Shown in pieces: positions 44,215 through 52,359 of a DNA stretch of 64,000 bases. The DNA comes from Rhizobium sp. Q54 (GTDB lineage Bacteria > Pseudomonadota > Alphaproteobacteria > Rhizobiales > Aestuariivirgaceae), in NCBI GenBank assembly GCA_945889445.1, contig CAMDBX010000006.1:24293-88292 (forward strand), given 5' to 3'. Within the stretch, counting starts at the first letter, position 1; each line of letters starts with the position of its first letter. Made by a program: the position numbers and the translations under genes. The notes under the pieces are model-generated. The model did no database searches and was not told the DNA's origin. It saw only the letters and a program-made list of their open reading frames with translations.

Positions 44215-44706
44215 ATGCCCACAGAGACAGGCTTCGACAGCGACATTGACCAATTCGACCGCCGCATACTCGACAGCCTCGCCGAAGATGGCCGCATGTC
44301 GATCACCGAACTCGCCAGGCGCGTCGGCCTCTCCAACACCCCCTGCCAACTCCGTCTCAAGCGCCTGCTCGCCGAGGGCTACATCGAGGGCTTCAAGGCC
44401 GTGCTCAGCCCGGCGAAGATGGGTCTCGACCACGTGGCTTTCGCCGAGGTCAAGCTCACCAACACCCACGAGGATGCGCTCCGCGCCTTCAACGAGGCCG
44501 TGAAGAAGATTCCGGAGGTCGAGGAGTGCCACATGATCGCCGGTCGCTTCGACTACCTGCTGAAGATCCGGACCAGTGACATCCGCCGCTACCGCCATGT
44601 CCTCGGCGAGCGCATCTCGGAGCTGCCCTTCGTGGCGAGCACCTACACAAACGTTACCATGGAGACCGTGGTCGACAACTGGAGTGCACGCTCCCGCCAC
44701 ACGTGA
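44215..44706 (+). CDS. putR: Lrp/AsnC-family regulator, probable proline-responsive activator
   Basis: 163 residues. The helix-turn-helix is ILDSLAEDGRMSITELARRVGLSNTPCQLRLKRLLAEGYI and the RAM ligand-binding domain spans about 75-150 (VEECHMIAGRFDYLLKI). GGGAG precedes ATG 44215. It is divergent from putA across a 116-bp gap, the arrangement of PutR in alphaproteobacteria, where it activates putA with proline. The role is inferred from that context. Confidence 0.9.
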   Translation: MPTETGFDSDIDQFDRRILDSLAEDGRMSITELARRVGLSNTPCQLRLKRLLAEGYIEGFKAVLSPAKMGLDHVAFAEVKLTNTHEDALRAFNEAVKKIPEVEECHMIAGRFDYLLKIRTSDIRRYRHVLGERISELPFVASTYTNVTMETVVDNWSARSRHT

Positions 44707-44773
44707 CGGATGCATCCGAAGATGCATCGGACAGCTACCGAAAGTGCAACGGCGGCAACACCAAAAGCAACAC

Positions 44774-46783
44774 TCAGGGCGCCTTCGGTTGACCGATGCC
44801 GGGTGCCACTGGTGCGGCCATGCCGACGAAGATCACCATGCCGTCACCACCGGGATTGACCAGCAGGTTGTTGATGGCCGAGGGCTTCCAGTTATTGGCC
44901 ACCCACACATTGCCGGCCATGTCGATCTGCGTCGCGGTGGCTCGCATCAGCGGCTTGTAACTCGGCACTTTGATGGGCCAATACAAGGGCTTGCCGCTCG
45001 CCAGCCGTACCTGGTCACCACCCGATGGCAAGGTGTAGCCGGTCTCCGGCGAGATCGGCTGGCCGGTCATCACACCACTCGGGCAGTGCAAGGTATCGAC
45101 ACCGCACAGTCGCGACAGGCGGAACTTGAGGTCGGCTTGCACCGGGGGTCCGAAGTTGGCGACCCACACATTGTCATGCGAGTCGACCGAGAGGCCCCAC
45201 GGCCCGACAATGCCACCCCCGTCGAACCCCGCGCCAATGGAAGTTCCACTTGAATCAAAGGCATAGATGCGTGACTCGGCGCCGGCCGTGGCCCACACAT
45301 TGCCTTCGGTATCGAGGCCAATACCCTTCGGGTTGGCATCGCTTCCAACCGCCACGGTGAACTGCTTCGCGAGGCCCGTCGGCGTGTAGATGAACTTGGA
45401 AAGAGTGGACGTCCCAGTGTAGCTGACATAGCCCGCCCCGTTGTCATCAACCACGATATGGAATGGGCTGGTGTTGCTGTCCTGATAGGCCGGATAGTCG
45501 GTAAACGCGTTGCCGCCAGGGAACACATTGATTGTATTGCCGTAATAGCTCGCCATCCAGATGTTGCCTGAAGCATCGGACGTCGTGCCCTGCACGCGGT
45601 CGAGCGTCGAGACGAAGCCAGTCTCCGGCGAAAGCGGCGTACCCATGGGCGAGAATTCGGAAACCGAGCCATTGGGGTTGACCCCGCCCCAGCCGAAATT
45701 GCCGGACCAGATGTTGCCCGAAGGATCGCGCGTGATGCCAAAGCCTTGCCCCAGCACGCCGCCGCCAAAGATCGGCGAACGGGGCGTGCCGTCGCGCCCG
45801 TCAGCGGGCGATCCATCAGGCTTCAAAACGAAAAAGCAGTTGGCAGAGCCGGTCGTACCTTGCACGACATTGTTGCTAACCCAAGCGTAGCCTTTGTCGT
45901 CGAAGACAAGATTTGCAGGTCCACCAATCGGGCAGAGTTCCTTGCCTTTCGCATTTTTGCGGCCGGAACGGTTCACCTTCACCGCCACGGTGAAGGCGTC
46001 GAGCCTCATCAATTCGTCCGGCGCATCTGGCCCCTGGGTGGCGAGGAGAGCCGGCTTAAACGGTTGCACCGTATTCCCGAGCGCAAAGATTTCATGCACG
46101 TTGCGAGCCGGATTATGCGCAATCGAAATCACCGCTTCGAGGGTCGTGGTGGCACCGTCGGTGAACGCGAAGAGCGGCGCGCAACTATCGACTGCGCCGT
46201 TGCGCACGCAATTGGCCAGCACATTCGACAGTGTCGCCATCAGACGCCGCGCGTTGGTCTCATCTGCATTCGGCGAGCGGCGCAGCACCTGAGACACCTC
46301 GCCCCGGTCAGGGGCTGCAAGATTGCGGAACATGCCGGCCGCCACCTGAAGCGGTAGTGACTTGCCGGAAATCTCCTTGCCCGCAAAGAATTGCGCCATG
46401 GCGTAGGCGGCAGCGACGGTCGTCATCTCGTTGATGCGCACAAGCGGCCGATCACCGGGTGCCATCACCGTCATAAGCTCGGTGCGGCCAATCACGGCAA
46501 CGACATAGCGGGTTTCCGTCGCCTCCTGCTTCGGCAGGCTGGCCGAGAACTGGCCCCGAGCATTGGTTACGACTTCCTCCAGGAGCTCGGGAGCTCCAAC
46601 GCCTGCCCGATAGATCGAAACGGTTGCCCCTTGCACCGGCTTGAAGCCCGGCGCAGCGCCAGAGGTGACAGAGCCCATGAGCCTGGTTGAACAAGTATTC
46701 TGGTTGCAGACTCCGGCCAAAACCGGACCCGCCGTGAGCGAGGCGAGCATCGCAGCCGCAACAAGTTTTGTGATGAGTTTCAT
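44774..46783 (-). CDS. Secreted beta-propeller (NHL/Vgb-like) protein
   Basis: 669 residues. Signal peptide to GPVLA, then a short cysteine pair (CNQNTCSTRLMG) and a carboxypeptidase-regulatory-like beta domain (VQGATVSIYRAG...NARGQFSASL). From about residue 270 five to six repeats of the pattern DxxGNxW (DPSGNIWSGNFG, DASGNIWMASYY, DTEGNVWATAG, DSHDNVWVANFG, DMAGNVWVANNW) form a propeller like streptogramin lyases. GGAGG precedes the ATG. It is probably an extracellular or periplasmic lactonase-like or binding protein; no catalytic call is possible. It is monocistronic. Confidence 0.82.
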   Translation of the reverse strand: MKLITKLVAAAMLASLTAGPVLAGVCNQNTCSTRLMGSVTSGAAPGFKPVQGATVSIYRAGVGAPELLEEVVTNARGQFSASLPKQEATETRYVVAVIGRTELMTVMAPGDRPLVRINEMTTVAAAYAMAQFFAGKEISGKSLPLQVAAGMFRNLAAPDRGEVSQVLRRSPNADETNARRLMATLSNVLANCVRNGAVDSCAPLFAFTDGATTTLEAVISIAHNPARNVHEIFALGNTVQPFKPALLATQGPDAPDELMRLDAFTVAVKVNRSGRKNAKGKELCPIGGPANLVFDDKGYAWVSNNVVQGTTGSANCFFVLKPDGSPADGRDGTPRSPIFGGGVLGQGFGITRDPSGNIWSGNFGWGGVNPNGSVSEFSPMGTPLSPETGFVSTLDRVQGTTSDASGNIWMASYYGNTINVFPGGNAFTDYPAYQDSNTSPFHIVVDDNGAGYVSYTGTSTLSKFIYTPTGLAKQFTVAVGSDANPKGIGLDTEGNVWATAGAESRIYAFDSSGTSIGAGFDGGGIVGPWGLSVDSHDNVWVANFGPPVQADLKFRLSRLCGVDTLHCPSGVMTGQPISPETGYTLPSGGDQVRLASGKPLYWPIKVPSYKPLMRATATQIDMAGNVWVANNWKPSAINNLLVNPGGDGMVIFVGMAAPVAPGIGQPKAP

Positions 46784-46894
46784 GGAAAATCCTCCGGCAG
46801 GGCAGCGAAATCATGATACGCGCTATGGCGCTCCAGTCCTATTGGTAGGAATGACAATCACCAGTGCATGGCGCATGCGCGAAGGTGGCGCCTG

Positions 46895-47098
46895 CTAGAC
46901 GTGATCGCTGCTCGGCTCGGAGGCCGGCTTGATGACGTCCGGAACATCATGAACATGGTCGAGGCAGTTGTTCCGTCGGAAGGCGACATAGCGTTCAGCC
47001 AACACTGCGCAATCGACGCCACGAAACATCACCGGTTCAATCTTGGTCAGGTCGGCGACGCGCATCACGCCACGTTCGACATCGAATTCAAAGCCCAT
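46895..47098 (-). CDS. Small hypothetical protein
   Basis: 67 residues, MGFEFDVERGVMRVADLTKIEPVMFRGVDCAVLAERYVAFRR in outline. GGGAGA lies eight bases upstream of the ATG, and the residue mix is that of a real protein rather than a shadow. The C-terminal part is polar and His-rich. No family recognised. It is in the 506-bp stretch between the beta-propeller gene and the aldolase, otherwise without a gene. Confidence 0.4.
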   Translation of the reverse strand: MGFEFDVERGVMRVADLTKIEPVMFRGVDCAVLAERYVAFRRNNCLDHVHDVPDVIKPASEPSSDHV

Positions 47099-47162
47099 AA
47101 CATTGATCTCCCGCTATGTGTGTCACGAGGCTAATTCCGGAGGCTTGCGCGGCGAAGGCAGG

Positions 47163-47210
47163 GCGCCTTTCGTGGTTAAAAAAGTGCAAAGCGCCTGCTG
47201 CGAAAGGCGC
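47163..47210 (+). repeat. Alternative inverted repeats upstream of the aldolase
   Basis: GCGCCTTTCG (47163) and GCGCCT (47191) can each pair with CGAAAGGCGC (47201), giving two mutually exclusive hairpins about 80 bp before the aldolase start. Confidence 0.4.
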
Positions 47211-47289
47211 ATCTCAGCCAGTCGGGGTCTTGGTTGAAGCCCCGGGGCCGATTGGCTAATGTCCGGCCGGCAAAAGAGGATCAACCGCC

Positions 47290-48180
47290 ATGAACACCGC
47301 ACAAGCGCAGAAGATTTCAACCGGCAAGGGCTTCATTGCCGCGCTCGACCAGTCGGGCGGTTCGACGCCCAAGGCGCTCGAAGGCTACGGCATCGGCAAG
47401 GACGCCTGGAAGACCGACGAGGAAATGTTCGCGCTGATGCACGCCATGCGCGCCCGCATCATCAAGTCCCCAGCTTTCAACGGCGACCGCGTCATCGGCG
47501 CCATCCTGTTCGAGCGCACTATGGACGGCGACATCGACGGCAAGCCGGTTCCCGCCTTCCTGTGGGAAAACAAGGGCGTCGCACCTTTCCTGAAGATCGA
47601 CAAGGGCCTTGCCGACGACCATGACGGCGTGCGCCTGATGAAGCCGATGCCAGACCTCGACAAGTTGCTCGACCGCGCCGTCGCCAAAGGCATCTTTGGC
47701 ACCAAGATGCGTTCGGTCATCGACGCTGCCTCGCCCTCGGGCATTGCCGCCAACGTCGCCCAGCAGTTCGACTACGGTCGCCAGATCCTCGCCAAGGGCC
47801 TGATGCCCATCATTGAACCCGAAGTTACCATCTCGATCCCCGACAAGAAGGAAGCGGAGAAAATCCTCCGCGACGAGATCCTGAAGAACCTCGACAAGTT
47901 GCCCGCCGGCCAGCAGGTCATGCTGAAGTTGACAATCCCCAGCGAAGCCAACTTCTTCAAACCGCTGATCGACCACCCGAAGGTGATGCGCGTGGTAGCG
48001 CTGTCTGGCGGCTACAGCCGCGAGGATGCCAATGCCATGCTCGCGGAGAACACCGGCCTGATCGCCAGCTTCTCGCGCGCCTTGAGCGAGGGCCTTTCGG
48101 CCCAACAGTCGGATGCTGCCTTCAACGCGGAACTCGAGAAGACCATCAAGTCGATCTACGACGCCTCAGTCGCAGGTTGA
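47290..48180 (+). CDS. fda: Class I fructose-bisphosphate aldolase
   Basis: 296 residues. KGFIAALDQSGGSTPKAL at the start, PFLKIDKGLADDHDGVRLMKP, LMPIIEPEVTI and the Schiff-base lysine region VMLKLTIPSEANF match the class I bacterial aldolase family. The enzyme splits fructose 1,6-bisphosphate reversibly without metal. It stands alone, with alternative hairpins upstream and a terminator at 48200. Confidence 0.93.
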   Translation: MNTAQAQKISTGKGFIAALDQSGGSTPKALEGYGIGKDAWKTDEEMFALMHAMRARIIKSPAFNGDRVIGAILFERTMDGDIDGKPVPAFLWENKGVAPFLKIDKGLADDHDGVRLMKPMPDLDKLLDRAVAKGIFGTKMRSVIDAASPSGIAANVAQQFDYGRQILAKGLMPIIEPEVTISIPDKKEAEKILRDEILKNLDKLPAGQQVMLKLTIPSEANFFKPLIDHPKVMRVVALSGGYSREDANAMLAENTGLIASFSRALSEGLSAQQSDAAFNAELEKTIKSIYDASVAG

Positions 48181-48199
48181 TCGCACACGAGACCGCTGC

Positions 48200-48233
48200 G
48201 AGGCTTTCCGTCGAAAGATGGGAAGCCTCTTTC
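48200..48233 (+). terminator. Terminator of the aldolase gene
   Basis: GAGGCTTTCC-10-nt loop-GGGAAGCCTC followed by TTTCAT. Confidence 0.6.
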
Positions 48234-48318
48234 ATCTCGCGCGACAGACAAGCTTCCTTCGGCGCCGTCCGATCACACCCACGAGCCGGCGGTAGACGGC
48301 GCGAGTGGGTGCGGGGGG

Positions 48319-50082
48319 TCAGAAGGTGAGAAGGCCGTCATCCGGCACCGGCTCGCCACGTGCATTGGCGAGAAGCGCAGCCTTCAACGCATCACGATCA
48401 TGGGAATAGTCACGATTGATCGCGGCACCCCTCTGTCGCGTGGCCCAATGAGGGTCGGCCAGCAATGCGGCACCCTGCGCTTCCGGCAGGTGGCGTTCGC
48501 GGATCAGGTCCGACATGCGCTCGGCCAGCACCAAAGTGGGCGCGTTCAAGTCGCCTGCAGTCGCCTGCGGCATCAGCGAGGAATCGACCACACGCAGGCC
48601 ATCGACCCCGCGCACCCGGCCTTCGGGGGTTGTCACAGAAGCTGCATCAGTGCCCATCCGGCATGTGCCGCACGGATGGTAGGCGCTCTCAACCTTTCGC
48701 TTCAGAAAGGCGTCGAGGGCGGAATCGTCTATTGCCTGCACGCCCGGTGCCAGCTCCTCGCCGCGATATTCAGCAAAGGCCGACTGCGCGAAGATCTCGC
48801 GCGTCAGCCGCATGCAGGCACGGAATTCCAGCCAATCGTCGGGGTGGCTCATGTAGTTGAAGCGCACGCGCGGCAAGCTGTCTGGCTTCGCATCCCTGAG
48901 CCGCACCCAGCCCCGGCTTTTCGAGCGCTTTGTGCCAACATGCACCTGAAAGCCATGGCCCGAGGCGAGGCTCAAGCCATCATAGGAAATGGCGAGCGGC
49001 AGGAAGTGATACTGGATGTCGGGGTAGACGATCCCGGCTCGGCTGCGGATGTGGCCCCCGCTCTCGAAGTGATTGGTGGCGCCCAGCCCCTTGCGGGTGG
49101 CAAGCCACTCCATGCCGATTTTTGCCTTGCCCAACAGGCTCTGCGTGGGAAACAACGTCACGGGCTTGGTGCATGCCATCTGGATGTAGAGTTCCAGATG
49201 GTCCATCAGGTTCTCACCAACGCCTGGCGCATCATGCACCACGTCAATGCCGTGCTCCTGGAGTTCCGCCACAGGCCCGATGCCGGAGCGCTTGAGGATG
49301 ACCGGCGACATGATGGAACCAGCCGAAACGATCACCTCGCGCGTCGCTGCCGCGCGGCGGGCCTCGCCATTCACCAGGTAGGAAATGCCTGTGGCGCGGC
49401 GGCCGTCGAACAACACGCGGTCAACCGTTGCACCGATGACCACATGCACGTTGCCGCGCGCCATGGCGGGGCGGAGGTAGGCGCGCGCCGCGCTCATGCG
49501 GCGGCCGTCGCCGATGTTCATTTCCATCGGGCCGAAGCCCTCGTGCTGGCGCTCATTCATGTTGGCGCTGCGGGCATAGCCCGCCTGCACGCCGGCCTGC
49601 ACGAACACGTCGTAGAGAGGATTGCGCTGCAGTCCCTTGTTGACGTTCACGGGGCCCGACGTGCCGCGCAGTGGACCACCGCCTTGGACGTTTTCCAGTC
49701 GCTGGAAATAGGGCAGCACGTTGGACCAGCGCCAGCCTTCGGCACCGAGCGCCTCCCACATTTCATAGTCCATGGGGTTGCCGCGCACCCAGCACATGCC
49801 GTTGATGGAGGAGGAACCGCCCAGTCCCTTGCCTCGCGGCAGGTTCACTTCACGCCCATCGAGCCCGGGCTCGGGCTCCGTTTTCATGCCCCAGTTGAAG
49901 CGCTTCGTATTCATCGGGATCGACAGCGCCGCCGGCATGTCGACAATCACGGCGCGTTCCGAGCCGCCCGCCTCCAGCACCAGAATGCGCAGGTTCCGGT
50001 CCTCGCCAAGCCGGTTCGCCAGCACGCACCCGGCCGAGCCCGCACCGACGATGATGTAGTCATAGCTGTCAGCCACCGCCAT
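48319..50082 (-). CDS. GMC-family oxidoreductase, choline-dehydrogenase-like
   Basis: 587 residues. DYIIVGAGSAGCVLANRL binds FAD; the GMC signatures are PRGKGLGGSSSINGMCWVRG and GSIMSPVILKRSGIGP. The C-terminal block YHPCGTCRMG and the Asn-Pro-type end GDLNAPTLVLAERMSDLI hold the catalytic histidine and asparagine. It resembles choline dehydrogenase but no betaine genes adjoin it, so the alcohol oxidised is unknown. It begins three bases after the stop of a cupin gene, forming a two-gene unit. Confidence 0.9.
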   Translation of the reverse strand: MAVADSYDYIIVGAGSAGCVLANRLGEDRNLRILVLEAGGSERAVIVDMPAALSIPMNTKRFNWGMKTEPEPGLDGREVNLPRGKGLGGSSSINGMCWVRGNPMDYEMWEALGAEGWRWSNVLPYFQRLENVQGGGPLRGTSGPVNVNKGLQRNPLYDVFVQAGVQAGYARSANMNERQHEGFGPMEMNIGDGRRMSAARAYLRPAMARGNVHVVIGATVDRVLFDGRRATGISYLVNGEARRAAATREVIVSAGSIMSPVILKRSGIGPVAELQEHGIDVVHDAPGVGENLMDHLELYIQMACTKPVTLFPTQSLLGKAKIGMEWLATRKGLGATNHFESGGHIRSRAGIVYPDIQYHFLPLAISYDGLSLASGHGFQVHVGTKRSKSRGWVRLRDAKPDSLPRVRFNYMSHPDDWLEFRACMRLTREIFAQSAFAEYRGEELAPGVQAIDDSALDAFLKRKVESAYHPCGTCRMGTDAASVTTPEGRVRGVDGLRVVDSSLMPQATAGDLNAPTLVLAERMSDLIRERHLPEAQGAALLADPHWATRQRGAAINRDYSHDRDALKAALLANARGEPVPDDGLLTF

Positions 50083-50085
50083 AGC

Positions 50086-50442
50086 TCAGCCGATGATCAC
50101 ATAGTATTTCAGCATCGGACCGGGCTGATGCCATGTGCCCTTGAAGCCCTTGGGCAGCAGGAATGAATCGCCCTTGCGATAGGTGTCGCGAAAGCCCTCG
50201 TCACTCTCGAGAGTTACTTCGCCTTCGAGCACGACCATGAATTCATCCACGGGATAGCTGTCGTAGCGCTCAGTGTAGGCGCCGCAGCGCCAGATGCCGG
50301 CGCGCAGGCCGGGCTGTGCGAAGTAGGCATGATCAAGGCCCACGGGACTGCCCTTCAGCAGTTCTGCGTGCTCGAGCGGTTGATCGGGGGCATCCAACCA
50401 GCCAGTAGGGCCGGCTGGGGCAAAGCGAATGGGATCGGGCAA
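50086..50442 (-). CDS. Cupin-domain protein (DUF861-like)
   Basis: 118 residues from TTG with AGGAA six bases upstream. The barrel shows GIWRCGAYTERYDSYPVDEFMVVLEGEVTL and GDSFLLPKGFKGTWHQPGPMLKYYVII, the pattern of EutQ/ureidoglycine-aminohydrolase-like cupins (DUF861). It precedes the GMC oxidoreductase by three bases. It may bind or process the aldehyde or acid product; the role is inferred only from position. Confidence 0.82.
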   Translation of the reverse strand: MPDPIRFAPAGPTGWLDAPDQPLEHAELLKGSPVGLDHAYFAQPGLRAGIWRCGAYTERYDSYPVDEFMVVLEGEVTLESDEGFRDTYRKGDSFLLPKGFKGTWHQPGPMLKYYVIIG

Positions 50443-50473
50443 GGCAAGTTCCTTTCAAGGCAAAACGCGAAAA

Positions 50474-51190
50474 TCACGACTTCCGTGAAATCAGCACATA
50501 ACCGCGGGACTTGTCATCATTGTCGGAGTCCTTGGTATTCATGGCGGTGAAAAGCTCTTCCGCCTTCACCCACACCGGCGGATATTTGTAGCGCGCTACA
50601 TCGAGGATCAGGAAGAGATCGCTCTCCCTGTCATAGGCGGCGAGCGGTGAGAAATGCCCACCCTTCTGCTGGTGCAGCGCGTTGCGAAAGTAGTTTGCAA
50701 GCACAAAATGGCCCGGCTGCGCCAGGTAGGAGGAGACTTCGCTGCGGAAGGTATCGAGGTTGGCGTCCGATGCATGACGGACCATGACGTCCACCGGCTG
50801 AACCGCCAGGAGTGCCCCCATCTGGTCCAGCGTGATGCCCTGCTTGAGGATCGTCTCGCGCGGCAGGATTGCCTCGGTGCTGGCGTTGAAGATGTTGTCC
50901 TGCGTGAAGGTCCTGTAGGGCGCATATTCCGGCACCTCGGGCGCGGGCAGTTGCATGGCGTTGAACACCATCACCATGCTGGCAACCCCGCAGAAGCTCT
51001 GCGTTTGCTGGGTCAGGTAATTCTCGGCCAGAGTGAAATAAGCCTCCCGTGCATCCGCGCCGATGAGCAGTTCCTCGCCCTCCGTCGAACTCGACGAGAT
51101 GAGGTTGTCGGGAAGCGGTAAGGAATCGGATTGCGCCGGAGGTGTGACAGCAAGAAGCAACAGCGACAGCTGAAACAGTTTACGCAGCAT
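50474..51190 (-). CDS. Secreted phytochelatin-synthase-family cysteine protease
   Basis: 238 residues. Signal peptide MLRKLFQLSLLLLAVTPPAQS, then the papain-like phytochelatin synthase N-terminal domain. The catalytic triad is Cys67 in TQSFCGVASMVMV, His179 in GGHFSPLAAYD and Asp197 in ILDVARYKYPPVWV. This is the short prokaryotic form without the plant C-terminal domain. The cyanobacterial member mainly hydrolyses glutathione to gamma-Glu-Cys. The signal peptide places this one in the periplasm. It is divergent from the peptidase gene. Confidence 0.9.
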   Translation of the reverse strand: MLRKLFQLSLLLLAVTPPAQSDSLPLPDNLISSSSTEGEELLIGADAREAYFTLAENYLTQQTQSFCGVASMVMVFNAMQLPAPEVPEYAPYRTFTQDNIFNASTEAILPRETILKQGITLDQMGALLAVQPVDVMVRHASDANLDTFRSEVSSYLAQPGHFVLANYFRNALHQQKGGHFSPLAAYDRESDLFLILDVARYKYPPVWVKAEELFTAMNTKDSDNDDKSRGYVLISRKS

Positions 51191-51433
51191 GGCGGACCCT
51201 CTGACCGAAGCCTACAATTTCGACAATTGCCGAAGTTTGCGCTACGGCAGGCGGAACCGCAATGACGGTTTCTACCGAGGGCGCGAAACTGCCAGCCCGG
51301 GCAATCCGTGGTGCCGCAGGTCGCGGATCGGCGGGCCACGCATAGGGAAGTCGCCGGAAACAAGGGCAACGGCATTGAAGTTCCGGCAGGATTGATGTCA
51401 GATGTCAGCGGGTGACAGACAGGGGTATGGGGA

Positions 51434-52330
51434 ATGGCACTGAAGCAGACCGACGGACGCGCGAAGTTCGGCCCACACGAAACGTGGTACCGCGTGACCG
51501 GCGACCTTGCCAGCGGCAAGCCCCCCGTATTCATCCTGCACGGTGGTCCGGGTGCCGCCCACAACTATGTCGATTCCTACAAGTTGCTGAGTGAGACCGG
51601 CCGCGCCGTCATCCACTATGATCAGTTAGGCTGCGGCCTTTCCACCCACCTTCCAGACGCGGACAAGAGCTTTTGGACGCCGCAACTCTTTGTAGACGAG
51701 TTGGAGAACCTGGTGGATCACCTGGGCCAGCGCAATGCCTTCCACGTTCTGGGCCAATCCTGGGGTGGCATGCTGGCCGCCGAGTATGGAACACGGCAGC
51801 CCAGGGGTCTGAAGACGCTCACAATCGCCAATTCGCCCGCTTCGATGGCGTTATGGGTGTCCGAAGCGATGCGCCAGCGCTTGGCCATGCCCCAGGAGAT
51901 ACAGGACGCCCTCAACAAGCACGAGAAGGCCGGCACCTACAGCGACCCCGAATACCAGAAGGCAACGAACTGGGTGTATGAGCGCCACGTATGCCGCGTC
52001 ATCCCCTTCCCTCCGGAAGTTAAGGCAAGTTTCGACCAGATCGGCCAGGACCCCACCGTCTACTACACGATGAATGGTCCCAACGAATTCTTCGTCACCG
52101 GCACGCTCAAGAACTGGAACATCATTCCAGAACTTCACAAGATCGCGGTGCCGACGCTCATTATCTCGGGTCGCCACGATGAAGCAACACCTGCCTGCGT
52201 CCAACCCTTCGCCGACAATATCAAGGCGTCACGCTGGGTGATCTTCGAAGACTCCAGCCACATGCCTCATGTGGAAGAGAAGGTCTTGTGCATGAAGACG
52301 GTGGGTGATTTCATCACCGCCAACGACTGA
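51434..52330 (+). CDS. Proline iminopeptidase-family alpha/beta hydrolase
   Basis: 298 residues. HGGPGAAHNY is the oxyanion-hole motif, GQSWGGMLAAEYG holds the nucleophile serine, and GRHDEATPAC and HMPHVEE supply aspartate and histidine. No signal peptide is seen, so it acts in the cytosol. It releases N-terminal proline or another residue from peptides. It is 30 bp upstream of the peptide-binding protein of an ABC importer, so imported peptides are likely substrates. Confidence 0.88.
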   Translation: MALKQTDGRAKFGPHETWYRVTGDLASGKPPVFILHGGPGAAHNYVDSYKLLSETGRAVIHYDQLGCGLSTHLPDADKSFWTPQLFVDELENLVDHLGQRNAFHVLGQSWGGMLAAEYGTRQPRGLKTLTIANSPASMALWVSEAMRQRLAMPQEIQDALNKHEKAGTYSDPEYQKATNWVYERHVCRVIPFPPEVKASFDQIGQDPTVYYTMNGPNEFFVTGTLKNWNIIPELHKIAVPTLIISGRHDEATPACVQPFADNIKASRWVIFEDSSHMPHVEEKVLCMKTVGDFITAND

Positions 52331-52359
52331 AGAAATAACAACAAGCTAGGGAGAACGTC

